From Janibacter alkaliphilus (GTDB lineage Bacteria; Actinomycetota; Actinomycetes; Actinomycetales; Dermatophilaceae): 64,000 bases of DNA. Below the pieces are notes generated by a model, which ran no database searches, was not told the origin of the DNA, and saw only the letters and a program-made list of their open reading frames with translations. Positions within the stretch are counted from its first letter, which is position 1. The number at the start of each line of letters is the position of its first letter. The position numbers and the translations under genes are program-made. This document shows, piece by piece, positions 25,981 to 35,137 of the stretch. The DNA lies in the NCBI RefSeq assembly GCF_013408565.1, contig NZ_JACBZX010000001.1:2604001-2668000 (forward strand), written 5' to 3'.

Positions 25981-26043
25981 CCCACTTCGCCTGCACCGGC
26001 GCTGGTGCTCGCCGGGTCGGTCGGGTGCGGCGGGGGAGATCAG

Positions 26044-26049
26044 TAGGGT
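26044..26049 (+). promoter_or_regulatory. -10 box (TAGGGT) of the MBL hydrolase gene, leaderless
   Basis: TAGGGT lies six bases before the GTG at 26056, another leaderless arrangement; it is divergent from the DUF349 promoter 64 bp away. Confidence 0.6.
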
Positions 26050-26055
26050 TGGGGG

Positions 26056-26757
26056 GTGCTGACGATCACCTTCCCCGCGCAGGCGTTCGCCACCAACTGC
26101 TACGTCATGGCCACCGGGCCGGGCGAGGAGTGCCTCGTCGTCGACCCCGGAATCGGCGTCGAGGAGACGCTGCGGGAGGTGCTGACCACCCACCGTCTCA
26201 AGCCGGCGGCGGTGCTGCTCACCCACGGCCACGTCGACCACGTCTACTCGGTGACCCCGGTGTGCGGCGGCGAGCTGGCCGCCTACATCCACACCGACGA
26301 CCGCTACCGGCTGCGCGACCCGCTGGCCGACTCCTCGCTGGGCCCGGCGCTGGCCGGGATGCTCGAGCAGCAGTTCGGCAAGGTCGCGACCTGGCGGGAG
26401 CCGGAGACGGTCGTCGAGGTGAGGGACAGCGAACGGGTCAGCGTCGCCGGGATCGACCTCGACGTCATCCACGCGCCCGGGCACACCGAGGGGTCGGTGA
26501 TGTTCGCCCTCGACCCGGTGCCGGACGGGGTGCCCGACGAGGCCGGTGTGGATCGGACGCTGATCACCGGCGACGTGCTCTTCGCCGGGTCGATCGGGCG
26601 GACCGACCTGCCCGGCGGGTCGTCGGAGGCGATGGAGCGCTCGCTGCGCGAGGTGGTCCATCCGCGGCCCGACTCCAGCCTCGTGCTGCCCGGCCACGGC
26701 CCGGCGACGACGCTGGGCCGGGAGAAGGCCAGCAACCCCTACCTGCAGCGGCTCTGA
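26056..26757 (+). CDS. MBL-fold metallo-hydrolase (glyoxalase II-like)
   Basis: 233-residue cytoplasmic metallo-beta-lactamase-fold hydrolase. The metal motif THGHVDH (H57, H59, D61, H62) is intact, followed by the downstream HAPGHTEGSVMF and LPGHGP histidines. Similar proteins between relA and hisS (Rv2581c in M. tuberculosis) are annotated as glyoxalase II; substrate here unproven. hisS follows after 34 bp with its own ribosome site, so co-transcription is likely. Confidence 0.88.
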   Translation: MLTITFPAQAFATNCYVMATGPGEECLVVDPGIGVEETLREVLTTHRLKPAAVLLTHGHVDHVYSVTPVCGGELAAYIHTDDRYRLRDPLADSSLGPALAGMLEQQFGKVATWREPETVVEVRDSERVSVAGIDLDVIHAPGHTEGSVMFALDPVPDGVPDEAGVDRTLITGDVLFAGSIGRTDLPGGSSEAMERSLREVVHPRPDSSLVLPGHGPATTLGREKASNPYLQRL

Positions 26758-26791
26758 GCCGCCGAGACCGAAGGACACGACGGACCCCCCG

Positions 26792-28186
26792 ATGGCCAAG
26801 ATCACCCCGCTCTCCGGCTTCCCCGAGTACCTGCCCGAGCAGCGGATCGTCGAGCAGCACTTCCTCGACGTCATCCGCTCCACCTTCGAGCTGCACGGCT
26901 TCCCCTCGATCGAGACCCGCGCGGTGGAGCCGGTCGAGCGGCTGCTCGGCAAGGGCGGCGACGCCGACAAGGAGATCTACGGGGTGCACCGGCTCGCCGG
27001 GGAGACCAGCGGCGGCAGAGACGGTGGCGGCGGTGACGGCGGCGCTGGCCGGCGAGAGGGCGCCGAGCTGGGGCTGCACTTCGACCTCACCGTCCCCTTC
27101 GCCCGGTACGTGCTGGAGCACGCGGGGCGGCTGAGCTTCCCCTTCCGCAGGCACCAGATCCAGAAGGTGTGGCGTGGCGAGCGGCCGCAGGAGGGGCGCT
27201 ACCGCGAGTTCACCCAGTGCGACATCGACGTCGTCGACGTCGGCGAGCTGGCGCCGCACTTCGAGGCGGAGATGGCCCTGGTGGTCGCCGAGATCTTCGC
27301 GGCGCTGCCGCTGCCGCGGATGACGATCATGGTGAACAACCGCAAGATCCCCGAGGGCTTCTACCGCGGGATCGGGCTGGACGACGTCGCCGGGACGCTG
27401 CAGATCGTCGACAAGCTCGACAAGGTCGGGCCGGAGCGGGTCGTCGAGCTGCTCGTCGAGAGCGGCGCCAGCCCGGAGCAGGCGCAGCAGTGCCTGGCGC
27501 TGGCACAGATCCGTAGCAGCGACACCTCCTTCGTGGAGCGGGTGCGCGAGCTCGGCGTGGAGCACCCGGTGCTGGAGGAGGGCCTGGCGGCGCTGGCCGC
27601 GGTCATCGAGGCCGGCAGCGCGGCGGCGCCGGGGGCGATGGTCGCCGATCTCAAGATCGCCCGCGGGCTGGACTACTACACCGGCACGGTCTACGAGACG
27701 GCGATGGAGGGCTACGAGTCGTGGGGCTCGTTCTGCTCCGGCGGGCGCTACGACGAGCTGGCCAGCGACGGACGGACGACCTACCCGGGCGTGGGCATCT
27801 CGATCGGCCTCTCCCGGCTGCTCGGGCTGGTCTTCACCGAAGGTCTGGTCGAGGCCAGCCGGAAGACGCCGGCGGCGGTCCTGGTCGCGGTGACCGACGA
27901 GGAGTCGCGGGCGGCGTCGGTGGCGGTCGCGCGGTCGCTGCGCGGCTCGGGGGTGCCCTGCGAGGTCGCGCCGGCGGCGGCCCGCTTCGGCAAGCAGATC
28001 CGCTACGCCGAGCGGCGCGGCATCCCGTACGTGTGGTTCGTCGGGGCGGGCGAGGACGGCGGGGACCAGATCAAGGACATCCGCTCCGGCGAGCAGGTCG
28101 ATGCCGTCGCGGAGGAGTGGCGCTGCCCGGTCGCGGACCTGCGGCCGCAGGTGGTGGCCGCGGGTCAGGCGCCGGGCCACGGCTGA
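26792..28186 (+). CDS. hisS: Histidyl-tRNA synthetase
   Basis: 464-residue class II synthetase. Motif 2 (FRRHQIQKVWRGERPQEGRYREFTQCDID region), the histidine-binding ARGLDYYTGTVYE loop and the C-terminal anticodon domain (~370-464) are present. A Gly-rich insert (residues ~72-90, GGRDGGGGDGGAGR) sits before the FDLTVPFARYV strand where most homologues have a short loop. The ribosome site AAGGA lies ~15 nt upstream, a little far. The 3' end overlaps the convergent XRE gene by 22 bp. Confidence 0.95.
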   Translation: MAKITPLSGFPEYLPEQRIVEQHFLDVIRSTFELHGFPSIETRAVEPVERLLGKGGDADKEIYGVHRLAGETSGGRDGGGGDGGAGRREGAELGLHFDLTVPFARYVLEHAGRLSFPFRRHQIQKVWRGERPQEGRYREFTQCDIDVVDVGELAPHFEAEMALVVAEIFAALPLPRMTIMVNNRKIPEGFYRGIGLDDVAGTLQIVDKLDKVGPERVVELLVESGASPEQAQQCLALAQIRSSDTSFVERVRELGVEHPVLEEGLAALAAVIEAGSAAAPGAMVADLKIARGLDYYTGTVYETAMEGYESWGSFCSGGRYDELASDGRTTYPGVGISIGLSRLLGLVFTEGLVEASRKTPAAVLVAVTDEESRAASVAVARSLRGSGVPCEVAPAAARFGKQIRYAERRGIPYVWFVGAGEDGGDQIKDIRSGEQVDAVAEEWRCPVADLRPQVVAAGQAPGHG

Positions 28187-28830
28187 GGGCGCTGCCAGCG
28201 CCACAGCTGGTGCCGGTCCCAGTGGCCGCCGGGGCTGACCTGCTCGTCGGGCCCCAGGGTCTCCAGGTCGCCGAAGGGTGGGAAGCGTCGTCCCGCGTTG
28301 TCCCGGGCCACCAGCTCGTCAACACCCCACGTGAGCGGGTCCGGCTCATGGTCGTCGCCGTCGGGGCGGACCTCGAGCCGCCAGCCGAGAGCGCCGAGGA
28401 GCTGCTCGGCGCGGCCGAGCGGGACGCCGGAGGGGTCGGTCTCCAGCCGGGAGATCGTGGATCGGCTGACGCACATCCGCGCGGCCAGCGCGCGCTGGCT
28501 CAGGTGATGCTCGCGGCGGTAGGAGCGCACCGCCAGGCCGATCCGGTCGAGCGCGCCGAGCTCGTCGCGAGCCGTGGCGAGGGACGCGGCGAAGGAGGGC
28601 GCGACGCGATCGCTGCGCACGTGCCGCTGCGGACGGGCCGGCGGGTCGACGTAGGCCTCGGGCCAGAACAGGCAGTCGAGGCAGTCCTCGCAGTCGCCCG
28701 GCTCGAGGCAGGTCTCGCACGGGAACGGGCAGGCGTCGAGTCCGGCCTCCCCGGGTGAGTCAGCGCCGGATTCGTCATCACCTGGCTGGTTGTCGTCGTG
28801 CCTGCAGTGGTCGTGCATGTCGTCGTTCAT
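28165..28830 (-). CDS. XRE-family regulator with N-terminal Cys cluster
   Basis: 221 residues. The N-terminus is acidic/His-rich (MHDHCRHDD) and then carries six cysteines: C34-x3-C38-x2-C41-x5-C47-x2-C50-x2-C53. This could bind zinc or an Fe-S cluster. A helix-turn-helix domain of the Cro/C1 type follows (~97-155; LSQRALAARMCVSRSTISRLE). The C-terminal ~50 residues are Trp/Pro-rich. Function not known; a metal- or redox-sensing repressor is an inference from the architecture. The ATG at 28830 is chosen because upstream codons read as non-coding. It is monocistronic and convergent with hisS. Confidence 0.72.
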   Translation of the reverse strand: MNDDMHDHCRHDDNQPGDDESGADSPGEAGLDACPFPCETCLEPGDCEDCLDCLFWPEAYVDPPARPQRHVRSDRVAPSFAASLATARDELGALDRIGLAVRSYRREHHLSQRALAARMCVSRSTISRLETDPSGVPLGRAEQLLGALGWRLEVRPDGDDHEPDPLTWGVDELVARDNAGRRFPPFGDLETLGPDEQVSPGGHWDRHQLWRWQRPQPWPGA

Positions 28831-28912
28831 GCGGCCAGCGTGCGCCGCAGATCGGATGGAGCGGCAGGCCACCGCCGATGCTGTGGATCGCGAGCCTGGG
28901 TCCCCTCGGCCT

Positions 28913-29309
28913 GTGGGTGTCGGCGAGCTACGTCGGTGCCTCATGTCATGAGCAGGGGTGTGGCACGGGCAGGGGCGGCAAGCGTCGTGCCGGGTCGCTG
29001 CGGGCTGTAGAGGTGGGTGTCGGCGGGCTACGTCGCTGCGTCACGTCGTGAGCAGCTTGCGGTGATCGCCCCGGCGACGGACAGCGGCCCGGGACACCTA
29101 CGCACGGAGGTGCCCACCCCTCGGTGCCTCGGCGCGTGGTTCGCGACGTGGGGCAGCGACGTACTGCCGAGGCAGCAAGGTCACGCCCTTCGGTATCCCA
29201 CCGCCAGGGTTCGCGAGGTGGGGCACCGACGTAGCGCGGGAGAGGGCGCGTGGTCGAGCGGCGCCGGCTGGGGTCTTCGGGCGGCTCACCTGGTGAGGCA
29301 GCGACGTAG
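28913..29309. repeat. Five-copy dispersed repeat (TACGTCGSTGCC core) between the XRE gene and ald
   Basis: This 668-bp intergenic region holds no convincing gene. Two direct copies of a 43-bp unit (28913-28955 and 29013-29055, exactly 100 bp apart, ~6 differences) share GCTACGTCG[G/C]TGC and GTCRTGAGCAG. Three copies of the core in the opposite orientation follow at 29138-29164, 29208-29234 and 29283-29309, with the extension CCACSTCGCGAACC in the first two. The remaining sequence shows only the ald promoter. Confidence 0.82.
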
Positions 29310-29400
29310 CGTGCGGGAAGGGATGCGGGACGGGATTGGGAAGGGATGCTGGGCGGGTCGGTTGTGAGCAGGGGGTTCGTGGCGCAGGTCACGCTGCCAC

Positions 29401-29406
29401 TAGGAT
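29401..29406 (+). promoter_or_regulatory. -10 box (TAGGAT) of ald
   Basis: TAGGAT lies 92 nt before the ald ATG; a GAGGAG ribosome site at 29486-29491 sits seven bases before that start. Confidence 0.55.
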
Positions 29407-29498
29407 CGCGGGTGGCCCTACGGCCCGCCCGCGGCAACGGCGCCGCGGGCGCACACCGGGGCGTCCTGGCGCCCGCAGCACGATCGAGGAGCGCGGCA

Positions 29499-30614
29499 AT
29501 GAAGGTCGGCATCCCCCGCGAGGTCAAGAACAACGAGTACCGCGTGGGCATCACCCCCGTCGGCGTCAACGAGCTGGTGCGCGCCGGGCACGAGGTGCTC
29601 ATCGAGAAGGACGCTGGCGTCGGCTCGGCCATCCCGGACGAGGACTTCGTCGCCCAGGGAGCCCGGATCATCGACACCGCCGACGAGCTCTGGGCCTCCT
29701 CGGACATGGTCGTCAAGGTCAAGGAGCCGGTCGCCGAGGAGTACCACCGCCTCCGCGAGGGCCTGATCCTCTTCACCTACCTGCACCTCGCCGCCGACGA
29801 GGCGCTCACCCGCGAGCTGCAGCGCAGCGGCACCACCGCCATCGCCTACGAGACCGTCCGTCTCGACTCCGGCCTCCTCCCGCTGCTCTACCCGATGTCC
29901 GAGGTGGCCGGCTGCCTCGCCCCGCAGGTCGGCGCGCACGCGCTGCTCAAGGCCTCCGGCGGCCGCGGCGTCCTCATGGGCGGCATCGGCGGCGTCGCCA
30001 ACGCCAAGGTGGTCATCCTCGGCGCCGGGGTCGCCGGGCAGAACGCCGCGAACATCGCCCTCGGCCAGGGCGCCGACGTCACCCTCCTCGACACCGACCT
30101 CGACAAGCTCCGGATGAGCTTCTGGCGCTACGACAACCGCGTCCACCAGCTCGCCTCCAACGAGCTGACCATCCGCGAGCAGGTCACCAGCGCCGACCTC
30201 GTCATCGGCACCGTCCTCGTCGCCGGCGCCCGCGCCCCCAAGCTCGTCACCGACGACATGGTCGCCCAGATGAAGCCCGGCGCCGTCCTCGTCGACGTGG
30301 CCATCGACCAGGGCGGCTGCTTCGAGGGCAGCCGCCCGACGACGCACGCCGACCCCACCTTCCCGGTGCACGACACCCTCTTCTACTGCGTCGCCAACAT
30401 GCCCGGCGCGGTTCCGAGCACCTCCACCTGGGCGCTGACCAACGCGACCCTGCCCTACACCGTCCGGCTGGCGAACGCCGGCTGGCAGGAGGCGCTGCGC
30501 GCCGACCCCGCCTTCGCCCTCGGGCTCAACGTCCACGGCGGCGACATCACCCACCCCGGCGTCGCCGAGGCCTTCGACGAGCCGCTGGTCACCGTCCAGG
30601 AGAAGCTGGCCTGA
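29499..30614 (+). CDS. ald: Alanine dehydrogenase
   Basis: 371-residue NAD-dependent enzyme interconverting L-alanine and pyruvate plus ammonia. The N-terminus [20 protein letters not shown] is characteristic, the substrate/cofactor blocks [25 protein letters not shown] (Rossmann) and [14 protein letters not shown] are intact, and the length equals the family norm. The ATG is supported by GAGGAG. xerD follows within 50 bp, which suggests a shared transcript although the functions are unrelated. Confidence 0.95.
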   Translation: MKVGIPREVKNNEYRVGITPVGVNELVRAGHEVLIEKDAGVGSAIPDEDFVAQGARIIDTADELWASSDMVVKVKEPVAEEYHRLREGLILFTYLHLAADEALTRELQRSGTTAIAYETVRLDSGLLPLLYPMSEVAGCLAPQVGAHALLKASGGRGVLMGGIGGVANAKVVILGAGVAGQNAANIALGQGADVTLLDTDLDKLRMSFWRYDNRVHQLASNELTIREQVTSADLVIGTVLVAGARAPKLVTDDMVAQMKPGAVLVDVAIDQGGCFEGSRPTTHADPTFPVHDTLFYCVANMPGAVPSTSTWALTNATLPYTVRLANAGWQEALRADPAFALGLNVHGGDITHPGVAEAFDEPLVTVQEKLA

Positions 30615-30664
30615 GCGAGCACCAGGGCGCGACGCCCGACGCACCGCCCGCACCACCGACCGCG

Positions 30665-31576
30665 ATGGCCCGGGCGGTGCGCACCTGGCTGACCCACCTC
30701 GACGTCGAGCGCGGCGTCTCGCCGAACACCCTGTCCGCCTACCGGCGCGACGCCGCCCGCTACCTCGAGCACCTGGACCGCGAAGGGGTGACCAGCCCCG
30801 CCGAGGTCACCCAGGCGCACGTCAGCGGCTTCCTCTCCGGGCTGCGCACAGGAGCCGGCGGGCACCCGCCGCTGGCCGCCTCCTCGGCCGGCCGCTCGCT
30901 CGTCGCGGTGCGCAGCCTGCACCGCTTCCTCGCCCTGGAGGGGGAGACCACCGACGACCCCGCCGCCCGGGTCGCCCCGCCCGCACCGCCCTCCCGGTTG
31001 CCCAAGGCCATCGCCGTCGACCAGGTGGAGCGCCTGCTCGAGGCCGCCTCGCTCGGCGACGGCGCCGTCCCGCTGCGCGACCGGGCGCTGCTCGAGGTGC
31101 TCTACGGCACCGGCGCCCGGATCTCCGAGGCCGTCGGGCTCGACATCGACGACGTCGACACCACCGCCGGCGCGGTCCGGCTGCACGGCAAGGGCGGCAA
31201 GGAGCGGATCGTGCCGCTGGGCAGCTACGCCCGGGAGGCGGTCGACGCCTGGCTGGTCCGGGGCCGCCCCGAGCTGGCGGCGAAGGGGACCGCCGGCCCT
31301 GCCCTCTTCGTCAACCTCCGCGGCCGGCGGCTCTCCCGGCAGAGCGCCTGGGCGGTCATCACCACCGCCGCCGAGCGCGCCGGGATCAGCGGCGACGTCT
31401 CGCCGCACACCCTGCGGCACTCCTTCGCCACCCACCTGCTCGACGGCGGCGCCGACGTGCGGGTCGTCCAGGAGCTGCTCGGGCACGCGTCCGTCACGAC
31501 GACGCAGATCTACACGATGGTCACCGTGCAGCAGCTGCGCGAGGTCTACGCCCAGACCCATCCACGGGCCCGGTGA
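30665..31576 (+). CDS. xerD: Site-specific tyrosine recombinase XerD
   Basis: 303-residue recombinase that, with XerC, resolves chromosome dimers at dif. The N-terminal SAM-like core-binding domain (~5-95; [20 protein letters not shown]) is followed by a catalytic domain with R152, K176, H248, R251, H274 and nucleophile Y283 all present. The ATG at 30665 is the first canonical start; the frame is open back to a CTG overlapping the ald stop (CTGA at 30611), which could add 18 residues. Its place before parA-scpAB matches Rv1701 and supports XerD rather than a mobile-element integrase. Confidence 0.93.
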   Translation: MARAVRTWLTHLDVERGVSPNTLSAYRRDAARYLEHLDREGVTSPAEVTQAHVSGFLSGLRTGAGGHPPLAASSAGRSLVAVRSLHRFLALEGETTDDPAARVAPPAPPSRLPKAIAVDQVERLLEAASLGDGAVPLRDRALLEVLYGTGARISEAVGLDIDDVDTTAGAVRLHGKGGKERIVPLGSYAREAVDAWLVRGRPELAAKGTAGPALFVNLRGRRLSRQSAWAVITTAAERAGISGDVSPHTLRHSFATHLLDGGADVRVVQELLGHASVTTTQIYTMVTVQQLREVYAQTHPRAR

Positions 31577-31593
31577 CCACCGCCGGTGCTTGA

Positions 31594-31599
31594 TAGTCT
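31594..31599 (+). promoter_or_regulatory. -10 box (TAGTCT, in TTGATAGTCT) of parA
   Basis: The same TTGATAG context recurs before the glycine riboswitch (TTGATAGCCT). A ~50-nt leader with GGGAG precedes the parA GTG. Confidence 0.5.
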
Positions 31600-31652
31600 C
31601 GCCTGGATCAGCGAGAGGCTGACCGACGACGAGACCCGGGAGTGATCCGCAC

Positions 31653-32540
31653 GTGGCATCCGAGCTGACGCCGCCGCTCGACCTCGAGCACGGCCAGGGC
31701 CCGACCGGCCCGACCGGACGGCAGATGCCGGACTTCCCGGACCCGCAGCCGCTGGCCAGCCACGGCCCGGCCCGGATCATCGCCATGTGCAACCAGAAGG
31801 GCGGGGTCGGCAAGACGACCACCACGATCAACCTCGGCGCCGCCCTCGCCGAGTACGGCCGCCGGGTGCTGCTCGTCGACTTCGACCCGCAGGGTGCCCT
31901 CTCCGTCGGGCTCGGGGTGCCCACCCACCAGCTCGACACCACCATCTACAACCTGCTCGTCGAGCGCGGCCACGACGTCCGCGAGATCATCCAGCGCACC
32001 TCGGTCGACGGCCTCGACGTCGTCCCGGCCAACATCGACCTCTCCGCCGCCGAGGTCCAGCTCGTCGGCGAGGTCGCCCGCGAGCAGATCCTCAGCCGCA
32101 TCCTGCGCCCGGTCCTCGACGACTACGACGTCGTGCTCATCGACTGCCAGCCCAGCCTCGGCCTGCTCACCGTCAACGCGCTCACCGCTGCGCACGGCGT
32201 GATCATCCCGCTGGAGACCGAGTACTTCGCCATGCGCGGGGTCGCCCTGCTCGTCGAGACCATCGAGAAGATCACCGACCGGCTCAACCCGGCGCTGCAG
32301 ATCGACGGGATCCTCGCGACGATGTTCGACGGGCGCACCCTGCACAGCCGCGAGGTCGTCGGCAGCGTCGTCGACCACTTCGACGAGCGGGTCTTCCACA
32401 CGGTCATCTCACGCACCGTGAAGTTCCCCGACGCCACCCTGGCCGCCGAGCCGATCACCTCGTACGCGACCGGGCACAGCGGCGCCAACGCCTACCGCCA
32501 GCTGGCCCGCGAGCTCGTCGCCCGCGGCGGCGCTCCCTGA
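31653..32540 (+). CDS. parA: ParA/Soj-family ATPase
   Basis: 295-residue deviant-Walker ATPase. CNQKGGVGKTTTTINL contains both the signature Lys (K48) and Walker Lys54; FDPQGALSVGLG and VLIDCQPSLGLLTVNAL follow. A ~43-residue polar N-terminal extension precedes the P-loop. It leads the parA-scpA-scpB-rluB unit (Rv1708-Rv1711 in M. tuberculosis). No parB lies beside it, so it is probably the second ParA-like protein tied to SMC loading rather than the oriC ParA. Confidence 0.9.
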   Translation: MASELTPPLDLEHGQGPTGPTGRQMPDFPDPQPLASHGPARIIAMCNQKGGVGKTTTTINLGAALAEYGRRVLLVDFDPQGALSVGLGVPTHQLDTTIYNLLVERGHDVREIIQRTSVDGLDVVPANIDLSAAEVQLVGEVAREQILSRILRPVLDDYDVVLIDCQPSLGLLTVNALTAAHGVIIPLETEYFAMRGVALLVETIEKITDRLNPALQIDGILATMFDGRTLHSREVVGSVVDHFDERVFHTVISRTVKFPDATLAAEPITSYATGHSGANAYRQLARELVARGGAP

Positions 32541-32545
32541 CGGTC

Positions 32546-33505
32546 ATGGACGAGCCCACCGCGACCGAGGCCGCCGCCGAGGCCCCTCCCGCGGTCCCGG
32601 GCGGGGTGCTCACGAAGAAGGCGAGCGGCCAGGCCTTCACCGTCCACCTGGACAACTTCGAGGGCCCCTTCGACCTGCTGCTGGGTCTGATCAGCAAGCA
32701 CCAGCTGGACATCACCGAGATCGCGCTGGCCCGGGTGACGGACGAGTTCATGGCCTACCTGCGCGCGCTGCAGCAGGCCGACCCCGGCTGGGACCTGGGC
32801 CAGACCAGCGAGTTCCTGCTCGTCGCGGCCACCCTGCTCGACCTCAAGGCGGCCCGGCTGCTGCCGACCACCGGCGAGGTCGACGAGGAGGACCTCGAGC
32901 TGATCGAGGCCCGCGACCTGCTCTTCGCCCGGCTCATGCAGTACCGCGCCTTCAAGCAGGTCGCCGCCCGTTTCGGCGAGGAGATGGCCGTCAACGGCCG
33001 GATGACCGCTCGCCAGGCCGGGCTGGAGCCTCGCTTCGCCAGCCTGCTGCCAGAGCTGGTCATGCACGTCACCCCCGAGCAGCTGGTGTTCGTCGCCGCC
33101 CGCGCGCTCACCCCGAAGGAGGAGCCGACGGTCGGGCTGACCCACCTGCACGCCCCGGCGGTGAGCGTGCGCGAGCAGGCCGGGATCATCGGGGAGCGGC
33201 TGCGCCGCGAGGGGCGGTGCAGCTTCCGCAGCCTGGTGGCCGACGCCGGCACGACGCTGGTCATCGTGGCCCGCTTCCTCGCCCTGCTCGAGCTCTTCCG
33301 CGACCAGCAGGTCGGGCTCGAGCAGCCCGAGGCGCTGGAGGAGATCAGCGTCCGCTGGGTCGGGGCCGCCGACGGCGCCATCGAGGTCAGCGATGAGTTC
33401 GACGAGGGTGACGAGCCCTCGGACGCAGCAGACGATGCCGACGGGGAGCCGTCCCCGGCGGCGCCGGATCAGCACGCACAGGATCAGGAGGATCTGGATG
33501 AGTGA
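32546..33505 (+). CDS. scpA: Segregation and condensation protein ScpA
   Basis: 319-residue kleisin that bridges the SMC heads with ScpB. FTVHLDNFEGPFDLLLGLISKHQLDITEIALARVTDEFMAYL at the N-terminus is typical and binds the SMC neck; the C-terminal winged helix is at ~215-275 (EGRCSFRSLVADAGTTLVIVARFLALLELFR). The acidic tail (~285-319) overlaps the start of scpB by eight bases. The start ATG lies five bases after the parA stop. Confidence 0.95.
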   Translation: MDEPTATEAAAEAPPAVPGGVLTKKASGQAFTVHLDNFEGPFDLLLGLISKHQLDITEIALARVTDEFMAYLRALQQADPGWDLGQTSEFLLVAATLLDLKAARLLPTTGEVDEEDLELIEARDLLFARLMQYRAFKQVAARFGEEMAVNGRMTARQAGLEPRFASLLPELVMHVTPEQLVFVAARALTPKEEPTVGLTHLHAPAVSVREQAGIIGERLRREGRCSFRSLVADAGTTLVIVARFLALLELFRDQQVGLEQPEALEEISVRWVGAADGAIEVSDEFDEGDEPSDAADDADGEPSPAAPDQHAQDQEDLDE

Positions 33506-34118
33506 GCCGCGGCCGGCAGAGGCCGAGGAGCAGCAGATCGCCTTCGACGTGGGCGACCTGCCCGGTGGTGCGGTCGGCGCCATCGAGGCGGTGCTCATGG
33601 TCGTCGAGGAGCCGGTCACCGAGCTGGCCCTGGCGACCGCGCTGGAGCGCCCGGTCGAGGAGGTGCGCACCCACCTGGGCACCATCCAGCAGCGCTACGC
33701 CGACGGCCAGCACGGCTTCACCGTGCGCGAGGTCGGCGGCGGGTGGCGCTTCTACAGCCACGCCGCCTACGCGCCGGTGGTCGAGCGATTCGTCCTCGAC
33801 GGCCAGCAGGCCCGGCTCACCGCGGCCTCGCTGGAGACGCTCGCGGTGATCGCCTACCGGCAGCCGATCTCCCGCGCCCGGATCGGTGCGGTGCGCGGGG
33901 TCAACGTCGACGGCGTGGTGCGCACGCTGCTCACCCGCGGCCTCATCGAGGAGGTCAGCACCGAGGACGGCGACGGCCACGGCGCGACCCTCTACGGCAC
34001 CACCGGCTACTTCCTCGAGCGGATGGGGCTGGCCAGCCTGGACGACCTGCCGGCGATCGCCCCCTTCCTCCCGGAGGCCGACGCGATCGACGAGCTCGCC
34101 GAGAGCGGGCAGGCATGA
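33498..34118 (+). CDS. scpB: Segregation and condensation protein ScpB
   Basis: 206-residue partner of ScpA in the SMC complex. Two winged-helix domains: ~25-95 (IEAVLMVVEEPVTELALATALERPVEEV) and ~100-185 (LTAASLETLAVIAYRQPISRARIGAVRGVNVDGVVRTLLTRGLIEEV). The ATG at 33498 lies within the end of scpA after AGGAGG, deciding the start. The stop overlaps the rluB ATG (ATGA). Confidence 0.95.
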   Translation: MSEPRPAEAEEQQIAFDVGDLPGGAVGAIEAVLMVVEEPVTELALATALERPVEEVRTHLGTIQQRYADGQHGFTVREVGGGWRFYSHAAYAPVVERFVLDGQQARLTAASLETLAVIAYRQPISRARIGAVRGVNVDGVVRTLLTRGLIEEVSTEDGDGHGATLYGTTGYFLERMGLASLDDLPAIAPFLPEADAIDELAESGQA

Positions 34119-35137
34119 CCCCGCCGCGCCGACGCCAGGGAGACCAGCCCGGCCCCCGGAAGGGCGGCAAGGGCAGCCGTCCGGGCCAGGGCCCGCGCGG
34201 CCAGGGTCAGCGTGGTGAGGGCCCGCGTGGTCAGGGCGGGGGTCCGAAGGGCGCCCGCGGCCAGGGTGGTCCCAAGGGAGGCCCCCGCGGCCCGAAGGGC
34301 GCCCCTCGCCGGGGCCGCCAGCCGGACCGCGGCACCAGCGGCCGCTCGCGTGGCGGCCAGCCCGACCTGGCGCCGCCCGAGCCGTGGCTGCCGCAGCGCG
34401 ACGTGCACGACCCGGACGGGGTGCGTCTGCAGAAGCTGCTCGCCGGGGCCGGGGTCGGATCGCGCCGCGCCTGCGAGCAGCTCATCGCCGACGGCCGGGT
34501 CGAGGTCGACGGCCAGGTGGTCACCGAGCTCGGCGTGCGGGTCGACCCGCTGCGCCAGACCGTGCACGTCGACGGCGAACGGGTCCAGCTCGACGACTCC
34601 CGCGTCTACCTCGCCTTCAACAAGCCGACCGGGGTCGTCACGACGATGTCCGACGAGCTCGGTCGGCCCTCGGTCGGCGACTACGTGCACAGCCGGCCGG
34701 AGCGGCTCTTCCACGTCGGCCGGCTCGACGCCGACACCGAGGGTCTGCTGCTGCTGACCAACGACGGCGAGCTCGCGCACCGGCTGCAGCACCCCGCCTA
34801 CGAGGTGCTCAAGACCTACGTCGCCGAGGTGCCCGGCCCGCTGCCGAAGGACCTCGGCAAGCGGCTGCGCGAGGGCATCGAGCTCGACGACGGGCCGGTG
34901 GCCGTCGACTCCTTCCGGGTGATCGACTCCCGACCGGGCAAGGCGATCGTCGAGGTGGTGCTGCACGAGGGGCGCAAGCACATCGTCCGCCGGATGCTCG
35001 AGACCTCCGGGCACCCGGTGATCTCCTTGGTGCGCACCCAGATCGGCAACATCCGGCTCGGCGACACCAGGACCGGGCGGTGGCGGGCGCTGACCCGTGA
35101 CGAGATCGGCGGGCTCTACAAGCAGGTCGGGCTGTGA
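34115..35137 (+). CDS. rluB: 23S rRNA pseudouridine synthase RluB-like with basic low-complexity N-terminus
   Basis: 340 residues. The first ~85 residues are a Gly/Lys/Arg/Gln/Pro-rich disordered tail (repeated PRGQG and GPKG motifs), probably RNA-binding. Then an S4 domain (~100-155; VRLQKLLAGAGVGSRRACEQLIADGRVEVDG) and the RsuA/RluB catalytic domain with D205 in GRLDADTEGLLLLTNDG. The family isomerises a uridine in 23S rRNA (or 16S for RsuA); RluB is preferred from the scpB neighbourhood. ATGA overlap upstream, GTGA overlap with tyrA downstream. Confidence 0.9.
   Translation: MTPPRRRQGDQPGPRKGGKGSRPGQGPRGQGQRGEGPRGQGGGPKGARGQGGPKGGPRGPKGAPRRGRQPDRGTSGRSRGGQPDLAPPEPWLPQRDVHDPDGVRLQKLLAGAGVGSRRACEQLIADGRVEVDGQVVTELGVRVDPLRQTVHVDGERVQLDDSRVYLAFNKPTGVVTTMSDELGRPSVGDYVHSRPERLFHVGRLDADTEGLLLLTNDGELAHRLQHPAYEVLKTYVAEVPGPLPKDLGKRLREGIELDDGPVAVDSFRVIDSRPGKAIVEVVLHEGRKHIVRRMLETSGHPVISLVRTQIGNIRLGDTRTGRWRALTRDEIGGLYKQVGL

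Noticed and set aside
28946..29776. 276-codon reverse ORF over the ald promoter region
   Set aside because: It runs into ald on the opposite strand and its repeats (RYVAAPREP-like) are just the translated DNA repeat.
30665..31576. XerD as a phage integrase
   Set aside because: Length, catalytic residues and the xerD-parA-scpAB neighbourhood indicate the housekeeping recombinase.
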